Assembly: GCA_031396205.1 (NCBI GenBank) | Contig: JANNKH010000028.1 | Coordinates: 1-64,000 of the forward strand | From: CAISIP01 sp031396205 | Lineage (GTDB): Bacteria; Pseudomonadota; Gammaproteobacteria; Burkholderiales; Burkholderiaceae_C | Direction: 5' to 3' | Length of the DNA stretch: 64,000 nt | Part shown: piece after piece, positions 45,728 through 53,804 of the stretch | Numbering within the stretch: position 1 is the first letter of the stretch | How the letters are laid out: each line of letters starts with the position of its first letter | The notes under the pieces: model-generated | The model's database searches: none | The model's input: the letters and a program-made list of their open reading frames with translations, nothing else | What the model was told of the DNA's origin: nothing | Made by a program: the position numbers and the translations under genes

Positions 45728-46570
45728 TCAAACCGGGGGGCGGACATTGCGTGGGCGACGCCCCGACGTTGCAGCGGGTATCGCACCGACCGCGGTCGAT
45801 CGCAGTGCATCGGCCAGATCGACAACCGCGGTGTCGTCATCGTCCAGCCGCAACTGGCGTTCCAGACCGCGCAAATGTTCGTCCATCAGCTTCTCGGCTT
45901 CAGTGTGCTGGCCGGACTCGATTGCCTGCAGGATTTCCAGGTGCTCGTGGATCGAACACGGGTTGGTGCCACGTGTGTCGTACAGCGCGACCATCAGCGA
46001 GGTCTGTGCGACAACGCGCCGCAGATGCTGTTCGAGGGCTGCATTGCCCGTCGCGGCGGCGAGGTCCAGATGGAACTTGCCAGCCAGACGGATATAGCGC
46101 GACGTATCGCCCATGCGGCTGGCCTCCCGTTCCTCGGCTATCTGGGCGCGAATAGCACTGATCCAGGGGTCACACCGGCAGCCGGCCAGCGTGCGCACCA
46201 CCCCGCACTCCAGAATCCGGCGCAAGGCATTGACGTCGCGCGTGGTCTTGACGCTGGGTTTGGCGACAAAGGCGCCACGATTCGGAATCAGTTCGACCAG
46301 CTGCTCGTTGGCCAACCGATCCAGCACCTTGCGCAGCGTGCCGCGGGAGGTATCCAGGATCTGGCACAGGTCGACCTCCGGCAGTTTGGTACCGGGCGGC
46401 AATCGGTGCTCGTAGATGGCATCCGACAACCGCCGCTGCACGCGCGCTTCGTCGTTGAGATCGGGCTCCAGCCTTTCATCTGGCACAGGATGCGTGGCAC
46501 TGGTGCCGCGCGCGGCAGCGGGAGAAGTGTTCTTGCGGTTCACGGCGAATCGAGGCAGGAGTAGCTCCAA
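45728..46570 (-). CDS. GntR-family (FCD) transcription regulator
   Basis: A 280-residue regulator with an N-terminal winged helix (LSDAIYEHRLPPGTKL, LCQILDTSRGTLRKVLDRLA, IPNRGAFVA) and a C-terminal FCD ligand domain with the metal-binding His pattern (FHLDLAAATGN, EHLEILQAIESGQ). Start codons are weak: TTG at 46570 or GTG at 46543, neither with a good ribosome site. A consensus-like promoter and a palindrome lie directly upstream, so it probably represses itself and the operon until an imported compound or its product binds. It heads the ten-gene cluster down to 34908. Confidence 0.88.
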   Translation of the reverse strand: MELLLPRFAVNRKNTSPAAARGTSATHPVPDERLEPDLNDEARVQRRLSDAIYEHRLPPGTKLPEVDLCQILDTSRGTLRKVLDRLANEQLVELIPNRGAFVAKPSVKTTRDVNALRRILECGVVRTLAGCRCDPWISAIRAQIAEEREASRMGDTSRYIRLAGKFHLDLAAATGNAALEQHLRRVVAQTSLMVALYDTRGTNPCSIHEHLEILQAIESGQHTEAEKLMDEHLRGLERQLRLDDDDTAVVDLADALRSTAVGAIPAATSGRRPRNVRPPV

Positions 46571-46573
46571 AAT

Positions 46574-46585
46574 TTTGTTAACAAA
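46574..46585. promoter_or_regulatory. Candidate GntR operator on its own promoter
   Basis: TTTGTTAACAAA, a perfect 12-bp palindrome, covers the predicted transcription start just downstream of the -10 box. A larger copy of the same palindrome lies at 46839-46856. Confidence 0.65.
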
Positions 46586-46587
46586 CT

Positions 46588-46616
46588 ATATTATTAATCT
46601 AATTTCTTGTTGACAA
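46588..46616 (-). promoter_or_regulatory. Predicted sigma-70 promoter of the GntR-led operon
   Basis: On the minus strand TTGTCA (46616-46611), 17 bases, then TAATAT (46593-46588). The match and spacing are near ideal. The operator at 46574-46585 overlaps the expected start site, so a bound repressor would block it. Confidence 0.7.
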
Positions 46617-46778
46617 CATAGGGTAAACGCCAATGTCCACTTGCCTGCCATGACGATGTCAGGTAATGCTTGCGGCCCTGCGGTTAAAGCGGGCAGCGCG
46701 ACGGACACTAGACGGGCGAGGGCCATGATGGCATCGGATAGCAAGACCCGGGCCAGGGCACAATCGCACCTGGGGCCG

Positions 46779-46844
46779 AAAATGTCCCGTTTCGGGGGGT
46801 GGGTCGTCGGAACATCGCCCGACTGGGCAATTTCTGGACATTTT
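46779..46844. repeat. Inverted repeat AAAATGTCC ... GGACATTTT
   Basis: Perfect 9-bp arms at 46779-46787 and 46836-46844 enclose 48 bases. They look like terminal repeats of a small deleted element or a large stem. The right arm overlaps the second GntR-like palindrome. Confidence 0.45.
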
Positions 46845-46856
46845 GTTAACAAAATG
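46839..46856. promoter_or_regulatory. Second GntR-like operator, 18-bp perfect palindrome
   Basis: CATTTTGTTAACAAAATG is a perfect palindrome with the same core as the promoter-proximal site 260 bases away. Two sites on one face could allow looping by a dimeric GntR regulator; that is inference. Confidence 0.6.
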
Positions 46857-47242
46857 GTGCGCGGGTGACCCAAGATCGGGCACGAGCTGCCCAAGCTGCA
46901 TCCAGCGCCAGCGCTCTTGACACTGGGACCGACCGCGGCTGTGGCGCGACGGCCGTGCGCCCAGCGCCCAGCGTGCAGCCCGATGGTTTCGTCCATTGGA
47001 ACGATAAGGTGGCCGCGAAATGGGGTCAACGTCAAATTCAGTTCGCCGCCTGCCGCCGGCGCATTGCACCGGCCGACGCCAGCCTGCGCATCTGCTCCAC
47101 GCAGCAGGCCGAAGCGGACATGGCCTCTCTGGTACGCTCAGGCGCAGGGCCAGGATTCAAGGAACGCGTGAAGCGCTACCTCGACCCGTCCTGACCCTAT
47201 CCTGGATCAGCCTCGCCGGAACGCAACCGAAAGCCCCAAGGC

Positions 47243-48151
47243 ATGTCCATCCAATGGTTTCCCGGCCACATGCACACGACGCGAAAAGCCATCGCCGAGC
47301 GCATGTCGGAGATCGATGCCGTGATCGAGCTGCTGGACGCACGCTTGCCAGGCTCCAGCGCCAACCCGCTGCTGGCGGAGTTGACGCGCGGCAAGCCCTC
47401 GCTCAAGGTCCTGAACAAGCAAGACCTGGCCGACCCGCAGCAAACGGCGCAGTGGCTGGCCCACTACCAGGCCCAGGCCGGCACCCAGGCCTTGGCCCTG
47501 GACGCCAGTGCCACCGCGCCCGCCCGCCGGCTCATCAAGTTGTGCCGCGCTCTGGCTCCGCAGCGCGGCGGCATGACCAAGCCGATGCGGGTGCTGATTT
47601 TTGGCATCCCCAACGTTGGCAAGTCGACCTTGGTCAACACGCTGCGCGGCAAGCGCACGGCGAAGACCGGCGATGAGGCCGGTATCACCCGGACCGAGCA
47701 GCGCATATCGCTAGCGGACGACTTCTACCTTTACGACACGCCCGGCATGCTGTGGCCGCGCATCACCATCGAACAAAGCGGCTACCACCTGGCCGCCAGC
47801 GGCGCCGTGGGCCGCAATGCCTACGACGACGAAGAGGTCGCGCTGGCCTTGCTGACGCAGATGCTGCAGCACCACGCTGACCGTCTGCAGGCCCGCTACC
47901 AGTTGGCTGATCTGTCAGGGCTGAACGACCAGGCCGTACTGGCCGAGATCGGCCGCAAGCGCGCCCCACTGCTGCCAGGTGGCCGGCCGAACACTCAGAA
48001 GGCCGCCGAGATCGCCATACACGACTTTCGCAGCGGCGTCTGGGGACCGATCACGCTGGAGACGCCGGAGGAGTTCGCGCAGTGGGCAGCGCAGGCCGAG
48101 GTGCGAGATGCCGAGCGCATGGCCAAGCGGGCGGCGCGCGCTGCCAGGTAA
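47243..48151 (+). CDS. rbgA: Ribosome biogenesis GTPase (RbgA/YlqF)
   Basis: A 302-residue circularly permuted GTPase needed for late assembly of the large ribosomal subunit. The permuted order is visible: the G4 motif NKQDL comes first, then G1 GIPNVGKSTL, G2 and G3 in DTPGMLWP. The start MSIQWFPGHMHTTRKAIAER is the hallmark N-terminus. It is a housekeeping gene left of the accessory region that separates it from mutS. Confidence 0.95.
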   Translation: MSIQWFPGHMHTTRKAIAERMSEIDAVIELLDARLPGSSANPLLAELTRGKPSLKVLNKQDLADPQQTAQWLAHYQAQAGTQALALDASATAPARRLIKLCRALAPQRGGMTKPMRVLIFGIPNVGKSTLVNTLRGKRTAKTGDEAGITRTEQRISLADDFYLYDTPGMLWPRITIEQSGYHLAASGAVGRNAYDDEEVALALLTQMLQHHADRLQARYQLADLSGLNDQAVLAEIGRKRAPLLPGGRPNTQKAAEIAIHDFRSGVWGPITLETPEEFAQWAAQAEVRDAERMAKRAARAAR

Positions 48152-48464
48152 TTCGCCCGGATTTACGACACCTTCGAGCCCGCCGCGAACCGCCGGGACT
48201 AATGATCCCAGTGGCTCAGAAAATGCAAACGGATCAGAAGGGGCCTTCTTCCCGGAAATTAGTGGTGCGAAGAAGCCGAGCAGGTCTGCGGCAACATCCC
48301 TCGGTAGCTAAACTGGACGGTGCGCTACCAATGGAGCACGACCATGTGCGTCACTGCGACACAAGCCAGGAATCGTTTTGGTGCCCTTCGCCCAGTCCGT
48401 AAAAAACATGCCGGAACAACCGGCTTTGCCGCGCACGATTGCGGGCTAGGGTCAATATCCCCGA
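48152..48464. other. Intergenic region after rbgA, with a GC hairpin
   Basis: About 310 bases with no convincing gene. A 5-bp stem GCCGG-AACAA-CCGGC at 48410-48424, flanked by an A-run and a short T-run, could end transcription on either strand. Nothing else stands out. Confidence 0.4.
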
Positions 48465-48483
48465 TTGTGGTAATCTGCCACAA
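48465..48483. promoter_or_regulatory. Inverted repeat upstream of the ParD-like gene
   Basis: TTGTGG-TAATCTG-CCACAA, perfect 6-bp arms, 24 bases before the antitoxin start. This is the place where a ParD-type antitoxin would repress its own operon. Confidence 0.5.
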
Positions 48484-48506
48484 ATCCTGTTTCACTGGCT
48501 CCCACC

Positions 48507-48839
48507 ATGTCCAAATCCCTGCGGGTTTCAGATACCCTTTTTGTTGCCGCCCAGAATGCCGGCAGCAGCTTTACGCGCTCCACCGCGCAACAAGTCGAAC
48601 ATTGGGCGCGCCTTGGCCAGACGATCGAGGCTGCCGGCTTGACGGTAACGCAGGCTATCGCTCTCCTGAATGGCAATGTAGAAGCGGTCGTCAGCGAAGA
48701 CACCATGTGGCAAGACAAGCGCCAGCGTCAGGCCGCTGATCTCAGTTCGGTTCGAAGCGGAGTTCGCACCGCTGATCATATGAACTGGTTTCTCTGCGGC
48801 GCGGCACGAAACGCAAAGGTGATCAATGGCCCGCTCTGA
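48507..48839 (+). CDS. ParD-like antitoxin
   Basis: A 110-residue protein of the ParD-like antitoxin family. The N-terminal ribbon-helix-helix type region (MSKSLRVSDTLFVAAQNAGS, STAQQVEHWARLGQTIEAAG) should bind DNA. The C-terminus carries a Met/Trp-containing tail (DHMNWFLCGAARN) that may hold the partner. Its 3' end overlaps the nucleotidyltransferase-fold gene by 14 bases, so the two are co-translated, in the antitoxin-first order. The usual ParE toxin is not present; the partner here is of a different fold. Confidence 0.75.
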   Translation: MSKSLRVSDTLFVAAQNAGSSFTRSTAQQVEHWARLGQTIEAAGLTVTQAIALLNGNVEAVVSEDTMWQDKRQRQAADLSSVRSGVRTADHMNWFLCGAARNAKVINGPL

Positions 48840-49677
48840 CCGGGTCACCAAACCGCAATTGCCAAGTGACGAGGCCCCGCTGACCGCGGAGGACGTCGCA
48901 CACATGCTGGGCGCCATGCCACCGCAAATGGTTCTCGTTGGCGGACAGGCATTGGCTTTCTGGATGGACTTTTACGGTGTCAGGCCGGGTGCCGGAGCGG
49001 AGATCACCTCTGATGGCGACGTGCTGGGTACGCTGGAGGAAGCGCGTCTGCTCGCGCGACGGCTTGGTGGGAGGCTCCGCGTACCACCACCGAGGGCATT
49101 GACGGCGCTGGTGGCTCAGGTTCGCCTGCCCCTTCCTTCTGACGCACTTGAACGCAACATCGACGTATTGCACAAACTGTATGACCTGGGCGGTCTGCGC
49201 AAGTCGACCCACATCACTCGACGCGCAGTTGCACGCGCACGGGTCATCGAGTTGGAGTCTGGCATTCAATTCCGGGTCCTGCATCCCATGGACCTATTGG
49301 CTTCCCGCGTCAGCAACGCCGCCGGATTGATGGACATCAAGGGTAGGCACGTACTGACCCAGGTGAAATGGGCTATCAAGGTGATGCAGCAATCGCTTCT
49401 GAGCGCGGCAAACTCAGGCGACACCGCACGGGTCGGCGCGATGATCCAGGAAGTTCAACGCCTTGCAAAGGCATCCGCTGGCCGCGCACTGTTCAAGTCG
49501 CACGCCATCGAAGTCTTCAACGCGATCCCGACTAAAACTCTGACCCGGTTGCGGCCGGAGTTTACGGAACAATGCGCACGAATGACACTCGCGATCACGG
49601 CTCAGCGTGCGCAGGACAAGATCGCCCTTGCGAATCGAGAAACGACGCAATCACGTCGAGCCACAAACACGGATTGA
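48826..49677 (+). CDS. Nucleotidyltransferase-fold protein paired with the ParD-like antitoxin
   Basis: A 283-residue protein with a DNA-polymerase-beta-type nucleotidyltransferase core: LVGGQALAFWMDFYG supplies the helix after the GG, SDGDVLG the two metal-binding acidic residues, and RNIDVLHKL the third. The rest is helical and basic (RALFKSHAIEVFNAIPTK). It resembles AbiEii-like or related NTase proteins that act as toxins by modifying tRNA or proteins, but is not a close match to one I can name. Overlap with the antitoxin gene supports a two-part system. If so, the transferred nucleotide and target are unknown. Confidence 0.65.
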   Translation: MARSDRVTKPQLPSDEAPLTAEDVAHMLGAMPPQMVLVGGQALAFWMDFYGVRPGAGAEITSDGDVLGTLEEARLLARRLGGRLRVPPPRALTALVAQVRLPLPSDALERNIDVLHKLYDLGGLRKSTHITRRAVARARVIELESGIQFRVLHPMDLLASRVSNAAGLMDIKGRHVLTQVKWAIKVMQQSLLSAANSGDTARVGAMIQEVQRLAKASAGRALFKSHAIEVFNAIPTKTLTRLRPEFTEQCARMTLAITAQRAQDKIALANRETTQSRRATNTD

Positions 49678-49746
49678 TCCGTAGCCCGTCGCCTTTGCCA
49701 GCCTGCAAAGGATCGAGACCGATGCAATAGCAGCAAACGCCAAATA

Positions 49747-49836
49747 ATGACTACGCCCGACCTCTCCGCCCACACCCCCATGATGCAGCAGTACCGACGG
49801 ATGACTTTTTATGGGCCCCGTTTCATTGAGACCTGA
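49747..49836 (+). pseudogene. Truncated copy of the mutS 5' end
   Basis: ATG 49747 opens MTTPDLSAHTPMMQQYRRM and stops at TGA 49834-49836. The segment DLSAHTPMMQQY is identical to the MutS N-terminus encoded at 51201-51236, and 34 bases are identical in DNA. After QQY the sequence diverges. It is a leftover of mutS separated from the intact gene by the GSU2403-type gene. Confidence 0.8.
49762..49795 (+). repeat. 34-bp direct repeat, left copy
   Basis: CTCTCCGCCCACACCCCCAT and the next 14 bases recur exactly at 51204-51237 inside mutS. The two copies flank the GSU2403-type gene, as expected if DNA entered at, or recombined across, the mutS start. Confidence 0.8.
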
Positions 49837-50038
49837 GTAACTTCGGCTGGAGAGTCGGCCATTCAGTCCCCAGTCAGCGCCCATTCCCAGAAAGCCGGCG
49901 ATCAGACGGCAGTCGCGGCTTACACAACGTGGCACGAGTCGCTACCCACACCCCAATTGATCGCCGAAAAAGTCAACTATCATATTGATTTATAACATTT
50001 CACCGTGCAAAATTGTAGTTTGAAGAAAGAACGGTGAA
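49837..50038. promoter_or_regulatory. Upstream region of the GSU2403-type gene with an inverted repeat
   Basis: The 60 bases before the gene are A/T-rich, unlike the surroundings. TTCACCGT (49999-50006) and ACGGTGAA (50031-50038) form perfect 8-bp arms 24 bases apart; the right arm touches the GTG start. They could be operator half-sites or a stem covering the start codon. Confidence 0.5.
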
Positions 50039-50977
50039 GTGCTCTACATATCGCTTGCCGATGAGGCCGCCAGGCAGACAGTCGACGCCATGTCGCTGTG
50101 GCAGGAGTGCGCGCGCGTGCGGCGCCAGTACCAGGATTACGCCGCAGGCATGTACTGGAAGTCAGAAGGCGCATACGAATACCTGGTCAAGACGAAGGCA
50201 CGCGGCAAGCAGGAACGCATCGGCCGACGCACACCTGAGACAGAACTGATCTACAGTGAATTTCACAAACGCAAAAACGCCCTTCAACCCCGACTGCAAT
50301 CGCTCCAGGCTCAGCTCGCCGTGGCGCAAAGGCTCAACCGCGCCGTCAAGGCTGGCCGGGTACCTACGATCGTCATCGACATCCTGAATGCCTTTGAGGC
50401 CGCCGGCCTCGCTGAGCATTTCACGGTCGTCGGAACCCACGCCTTGTACGCCTACGAAGCTGCTGCCGGCGTTCGTATCGCACAAAAGGCATTGACCACC
50501 CAGGACGTTGACCTGTTGTGGGATGCGCGCAAGCGGGTTCGCTTCGTTGCCGACATGAAGCATCTGGGCAAGCCGGTCCTGAGAATCCTGCAGGAGGTAG
50601 ACCCGACATTCCAGCGCAAGGAACTCCACAATGAGACCGCCATCAACGCCAAGGGTTTCATGGTCGATTTCCTGCGGCGGATTCCCCAGGACGGCGACCC
50701 GCACCCATTCAGACTGTCTGACGCGGAGGAAGACATGTGGCCCGTGCAAGCCATTCGTGCGCAGGTCCTGACCGAGGCTCGGCCGTTCGAGCACGTCGTC
50801 ATAGGTGCCACAGGCAAGATGGCGCTGATGCGAACCGTTTCACCGAAAGTATTTGTAAGTTTCAAACACTGGTTGGCTGTCCAGCCAGAACGTGACCCAT
50901 TGAAAAGGGGCCGGGACCAGACGCAAGCCCAAACGGTCCAGGCGCTAATGGACGACGGACTTCTGCACGTGCAGTAA
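50039..50977 (+). CDS. GSU2403-type nucleotidyltransferase-fold protein
   Basis: A 312-residue protein. GTG 50039 is the likely start (VLYISLADEAARQTVDAMSL). After a helical N-terminal part (SLWQECARVRRQYQDYAAGM) comes a nucleotidyltransferase core: FTVVGTHALYAYEAAAGVRI, the acidic pair in TTQDVDLLWD, and a third acidic residue in MVDFLRR. I recognise it as the GSU2403 family of predicted nucleotidyltransferases, whose function is not established as far as I know. No antitoxin gene lies beside it. It sits between the mutS fragment and intact mutS, so it probably came in with the rearrangement. Confidence 0.75.
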   Translation: MLYISLADEAARQTVDAMSLWQECARVRRQYQDYAAGMYWKSEGAYEYLVKTKARGKQERIGRRTPETELIYSEFHKRKNALQPRLQSLQAQLAVAQRLNRAVKAGRVPTIVIDILNAFEAAGLAEHFTVVGTHALYAYEAAAGVRIAQKALTTQDVDLLWDARKRVRFVADMKHLGKPVLRILQEVDPTFQRKELHNETAINAKGFMVDFLRRIPQDGDPHPFRLSDAEEDMWPVQAIRAQVLTEARPFEHVVIGATGKMALMRTVSPKVFVSFKHWLAVQPERDPLKRGRDQTQAQTVQALMDDGLLHVQ

Positions 50978-50985
50978 TCAACTCA

Positions 50986-51004
50986 GCATCCACGACGAGG
51001 ATGC
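50986..51004 (+). terminator. Hairpin after the GSU2403-type gene
   Basis: GCATCC-ACGACGA-GGATGC, a perfect 6-bp stem 9 bases after the stop, without a T-run. It may reduce read-through into mutS. Confidence 0.4.
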
Positions 51005-51161
51005 CGTAGATGACCGAAGCTAGGACATCGATATACCCGTCGACTGCTGGCGCTTGCCATCGATCACTTAGTTGTCAGATCAAACCAACCACGCACCGAT
51101 AATTCGGGCTTGTCGAATGGCTGATTTTCGTTTGGCCAGGTGATGTTCAGATGAACTATTG

Positions 51162-53786
51162 ATGCAAAAAGACAACCTACCCCCCGGCCCGAGCAACACC
51201 GATCTCTCCGCCCACACCCCCATGATGCAGCAGTACCTGCGCATCAAGGCCGAGCACCCCGACACGTTGGTGCTCTACCGGATGGGCGACTTCTACGAGC
51301 TGTTCTTCGCCGATGCAGAAAAGGCGGCCCGGCTGCTCGACATCACACTGACCCGCCGCGGCCAGTCGGCCGGCGAGCCGGTGGTAATGGCCGGTGTTCC
51401 CTTCCATTCGGTCGAGTCCTACCTGTCCAAACTCATCAAGCTCGGCGAGTCGGTGGCGATCTGCGAACAGGTGGGCGATGTCGCCGCTGCCAAAGGGCCG
51501 GTCGAGCGCAAGGTGGTGCGGGTCATCACGCCAGGCACCTTGACCGACGCCGAACTGCTGTCCGACAAGGCCGAGTCGGTTCTGATGTCGGTGCACCAGG
51601 GGCCGCGCAACCAGTGCGGCCTGGCATGGCTCAGCGTGACGCAGGCGCAGCTGCAGTTTGCGCAATGTACGCCCGATGAAGTGGCCGAGTGGGTGTCGCG
51701 CGTCAACCCGAGCGAGTTGATCCATAGCGCCAGTTTGACGCCCGGCTTCGAGAAAGCGCTCAAGGCCAGTGGCGTCGCCAACGGTGTGGCGATGACCATG
51801 CGCGCACCGTGGCAGTTCGATCCGGCGCTGGGTCAACGCAAACTGCTGGACCTGTTCAAGGTAGCGAGTCTGGCCCCCTGGAATGCGCAGGACTTGCCAC
51901 TGGCGCATGCGGCCGCAGCGGCGCTGCTGGCCTATGCCGAACACACCCAGGGCCGGCCGCTGTCGCATGTGCAGGGCATCCGGGTGCAGCACAACCAGGA
52001 CCTGGTGCAGTTGCCGCTGACGACCCGGCGCAACCTGGAATTGACGCAGACGCTGCGCGGTGAATCGGCGCCCACCTTGTTCTCGTTGCTCGACACCTGC
52101 CTGACGGGAATGGGAAGCCGCTTGCTCAAACGCTGGCTGCTCGAGCCACAACGTGACCGCGGCTTGGCGCGTGATCGCCTGCAGGCGATCACGGAACTGC
52201 GGGGCGGCCCCTGGCGCGAGTTGCGGGCGCAGATCAAGGGCAGCACCGATATCGAGCGCATCACGGCGCGCATTGCGCTGCGGCAAGTGCGGCCGCGCGA
52301 ACTGGTCGGCTTGCAGGTCACGCTGGCCAAGACCGCACAGCTTGCGCCGTTGTTGCAGGGCATGGGCGGCGCGCTGACGCAGATCGCGACCGATCTGCAG
52401 CCGCCGGCCGGCTGCGCCGAGCAGTTGCGCGCGGCGATCCATGAGACGCCCGCGGCGCTAGTGCGCGACGGTGGCGTAATCGCCACCGGGTTCGACGCCG
52501 AACTCGACGAGTTGCGTGCGATCCAGGACAACTGCGACGGTTTCCTGCTCGAACTGGAGCAGCGCGAGCGCACGCGCACCGGCATCGCCAACCTGCGCGT
52601 GCAGTTCAATCGAGTGCACGGCTTCTATATCGAGGTAACCCAAGGTCAGGCCGACAAGGTTCCTGCCGACTACCGGCGCCGCCAGACTCTCAAGAACGCC
52701 GAGCGCTTCATCACACCCGAACTCAAGACCTTCGAGGACAAGGCGCTGAGCGCGCAGGAACGCGCGCTGGCGCGCGAAAAGCTGTTGTACGAGCAGTTGC
52801 TCGATGGTCTGCAGGACCATGTCGCGCCCCTGTGCACCGTGGCTCAGGCGCTGGCCTCGCTGGATGCGCTGGCAACACTGTGCGAACGCTCGCTGACGCT
52901 GGACTGGTGCGCGCCCCAGTTCGCGAGCGAGCCCTGTATCGAGATCGCCGCCGGCCGGCACCCGGTGGTGCAGGCCCGGCTAGCCGAAACCAGCAGCGGC
53001 AACTTCATCGCCAACAACACCAGCCTCAACGCCCGCACCCGGATGCTGATCATCACCGGGCCCAACATGGGCGGCAAGTCGACCTACATGCGCCAGATCG
53101 CGGTCATCGTGCTGCTGGCCTGCGTCGGCAGCTACGTGCCGGCAGCCAGTTGCCGGCTCGGGCCGATCGACGCCATCCACACCCGCATCGGCGCCGCCGA
53201 CGACCTGGCCAACGCGCAGTCCACCTTCATGCTGGAGATGACCGAAGCGGCGCAGATCCTGCACAGTGCCACGCCGCATTCGCTGGTGCTGATGGACGAG
53301 ATCGGCCGCGGCACCTCCACCTTCGATGGCCTGGCACTGGCTTCGGCGATCGCTGGCCATCTGCACGGCAAGTCGCAGGCCTTCACGCTGTTTGCGACCC
53401 ACTATTTCGAGCTCACCGCGTTTCCCACCGACCACAAGGGCGCGGCCAACGTGCATGTCAGCGCGGCCGAGTCGGGACGCGACATCGTGTTCCTGCATGA
53501 GGTGCAGGCCGGCCCGGCGAGCCGCAGCTACGGCATCCAGGTAGCGCGACTGGCCGGCATGCCGGCAGCGGTGCTGCACCAGGCGCAGCATGCGCTGGGC
53601 GCGTTGGAGAGCCATGCCAGTGCCAGCCAGGCGCAGGTCGACCTGTTTGCCGTACCGCCCGACGCAGCGATCGCGCAAACCAGCGCGGTCGAAGCCGAAC
53701 TGTCGCGTATCGACCCTGACAGCCTCAGCCCGCGCGAAGCACTCGACGCCTTGTATGCGCTAAAGAAACTCAAGCAGACCGGCTGA
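51162..53786 (+). CDS. mutS: DNA mismatch repair protein MutS
   Basis: An 874-residue MutS that recognises mismatches and signals to MutL. ATG 51162 is the likely start. The mismatch-binding motif GDFYELFF and the clamp/lever domains are present; the ATPase has Walker A GPNMGGKSTYMRQ, Walker B VLMDEIGRGTSTFDG and the conserved THYFELT. The N-terminal segment before DLSAHTPMMQQY (MQKDNLPPGPSNT) differs from the fragment at 49747 (MTTP), so the gene may have gained a new first few codons and a new promoter when the upstream insert arrived. Length is normal, so it should be functional. Confidence 0.97.
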   Translation: MQKDNLPPGPSNTDLSAHTPMMQQYLRIKAEHPDTLVLYRMGDFYELFFADAEKAARLLDITLTRRGQSAGEPVVMAGVPFHSVESYLSKLIKLGESVAICEQVGDVAAAKGPVERKVVRVITPGTLTDAELLSDKAESVLMSVHQGPRNQCGLAWLSVTQAQLQFAQCTPDEVAEWVSRVNPSELIHSASLTPGFEKALKASGVANGVAMTMRAPWQFDPALGQRKLLDLFKVASLAPWNAQDLPLAHAAAAALLAYAEHTQGRPLSHVQGIRVQHNQDLVQLPLTTRRNLELTQTLRGESAPTLFSLLDTCLTGMGSRLLKRWLLEPQRDRGLARDRLQAITELRGGPWRELRAQIKGSTDIERITARIALRQVRPRELVGLQVTLAKTAQLAPLLQGMGGALTQIATDLQPPAGCAEQLRAAIHETPAALVRDGGVIATGFDAELDELRAIQDNCDGFLLELEQRERTRTGIANLRVQFNRVHGFYIEVTQGQADKVPADYRRRQTLKNAERFITPELKTFEDKALSAQERALAREKLLYEQLLDGLQDHVAPLCTVAQALASLDALATLCERSLTLDWCAPQFASEPCIEIAAGRHPVVQARLAETSSGNFIANNTSLNARTRMLIITGPNMGGKSTYMRQIAVIVLLACVGSYVPAASCRLGPIDAIHTRIGAADDLANAQSTFMLEMTEAAQILHSATPHSLVLMDEIGRGTSTFDGLALASAIAGHLHGKSQAFTLFATHYFELTAFPTDHKGAANVHVSAAESGRDIVFLHEVQAGPASRSYGIQVARLAGMPAAVLHQAQHALGALESHASASQAQVDLFAVPPDAAIAQTSAVEAELSRIDPDSLSPREALDALYALKKLKQTG

Positions 53787-53804
53787 GCGGCCAGCCCGAG
53801 CGCA

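Larger units (their letters stand above)
46617..47242. other. Intergenic region between the GntR gene and rbgA
   Basis: About 625 bases without a convincing gene. It holds a 9-bp inverted repeat 66 bases across (46779-46844) and the second GntR-like palindrome (46839-46856). Two weak frames exist (46641-46868 and 46865-47194, plus strand); neither has a recognisable domain or ribosome site. The part 46640-46840 may be the remains of a mobile or lost gene. Confidence 0.4.

Noticed and set aside
46865..47194. A possible 109-residue gene after the second GntR-like palindrome
   Set aside because: A GTG start without a ribosome site, no domain, and composition unlike the neighbours. I treat it as intergenic.
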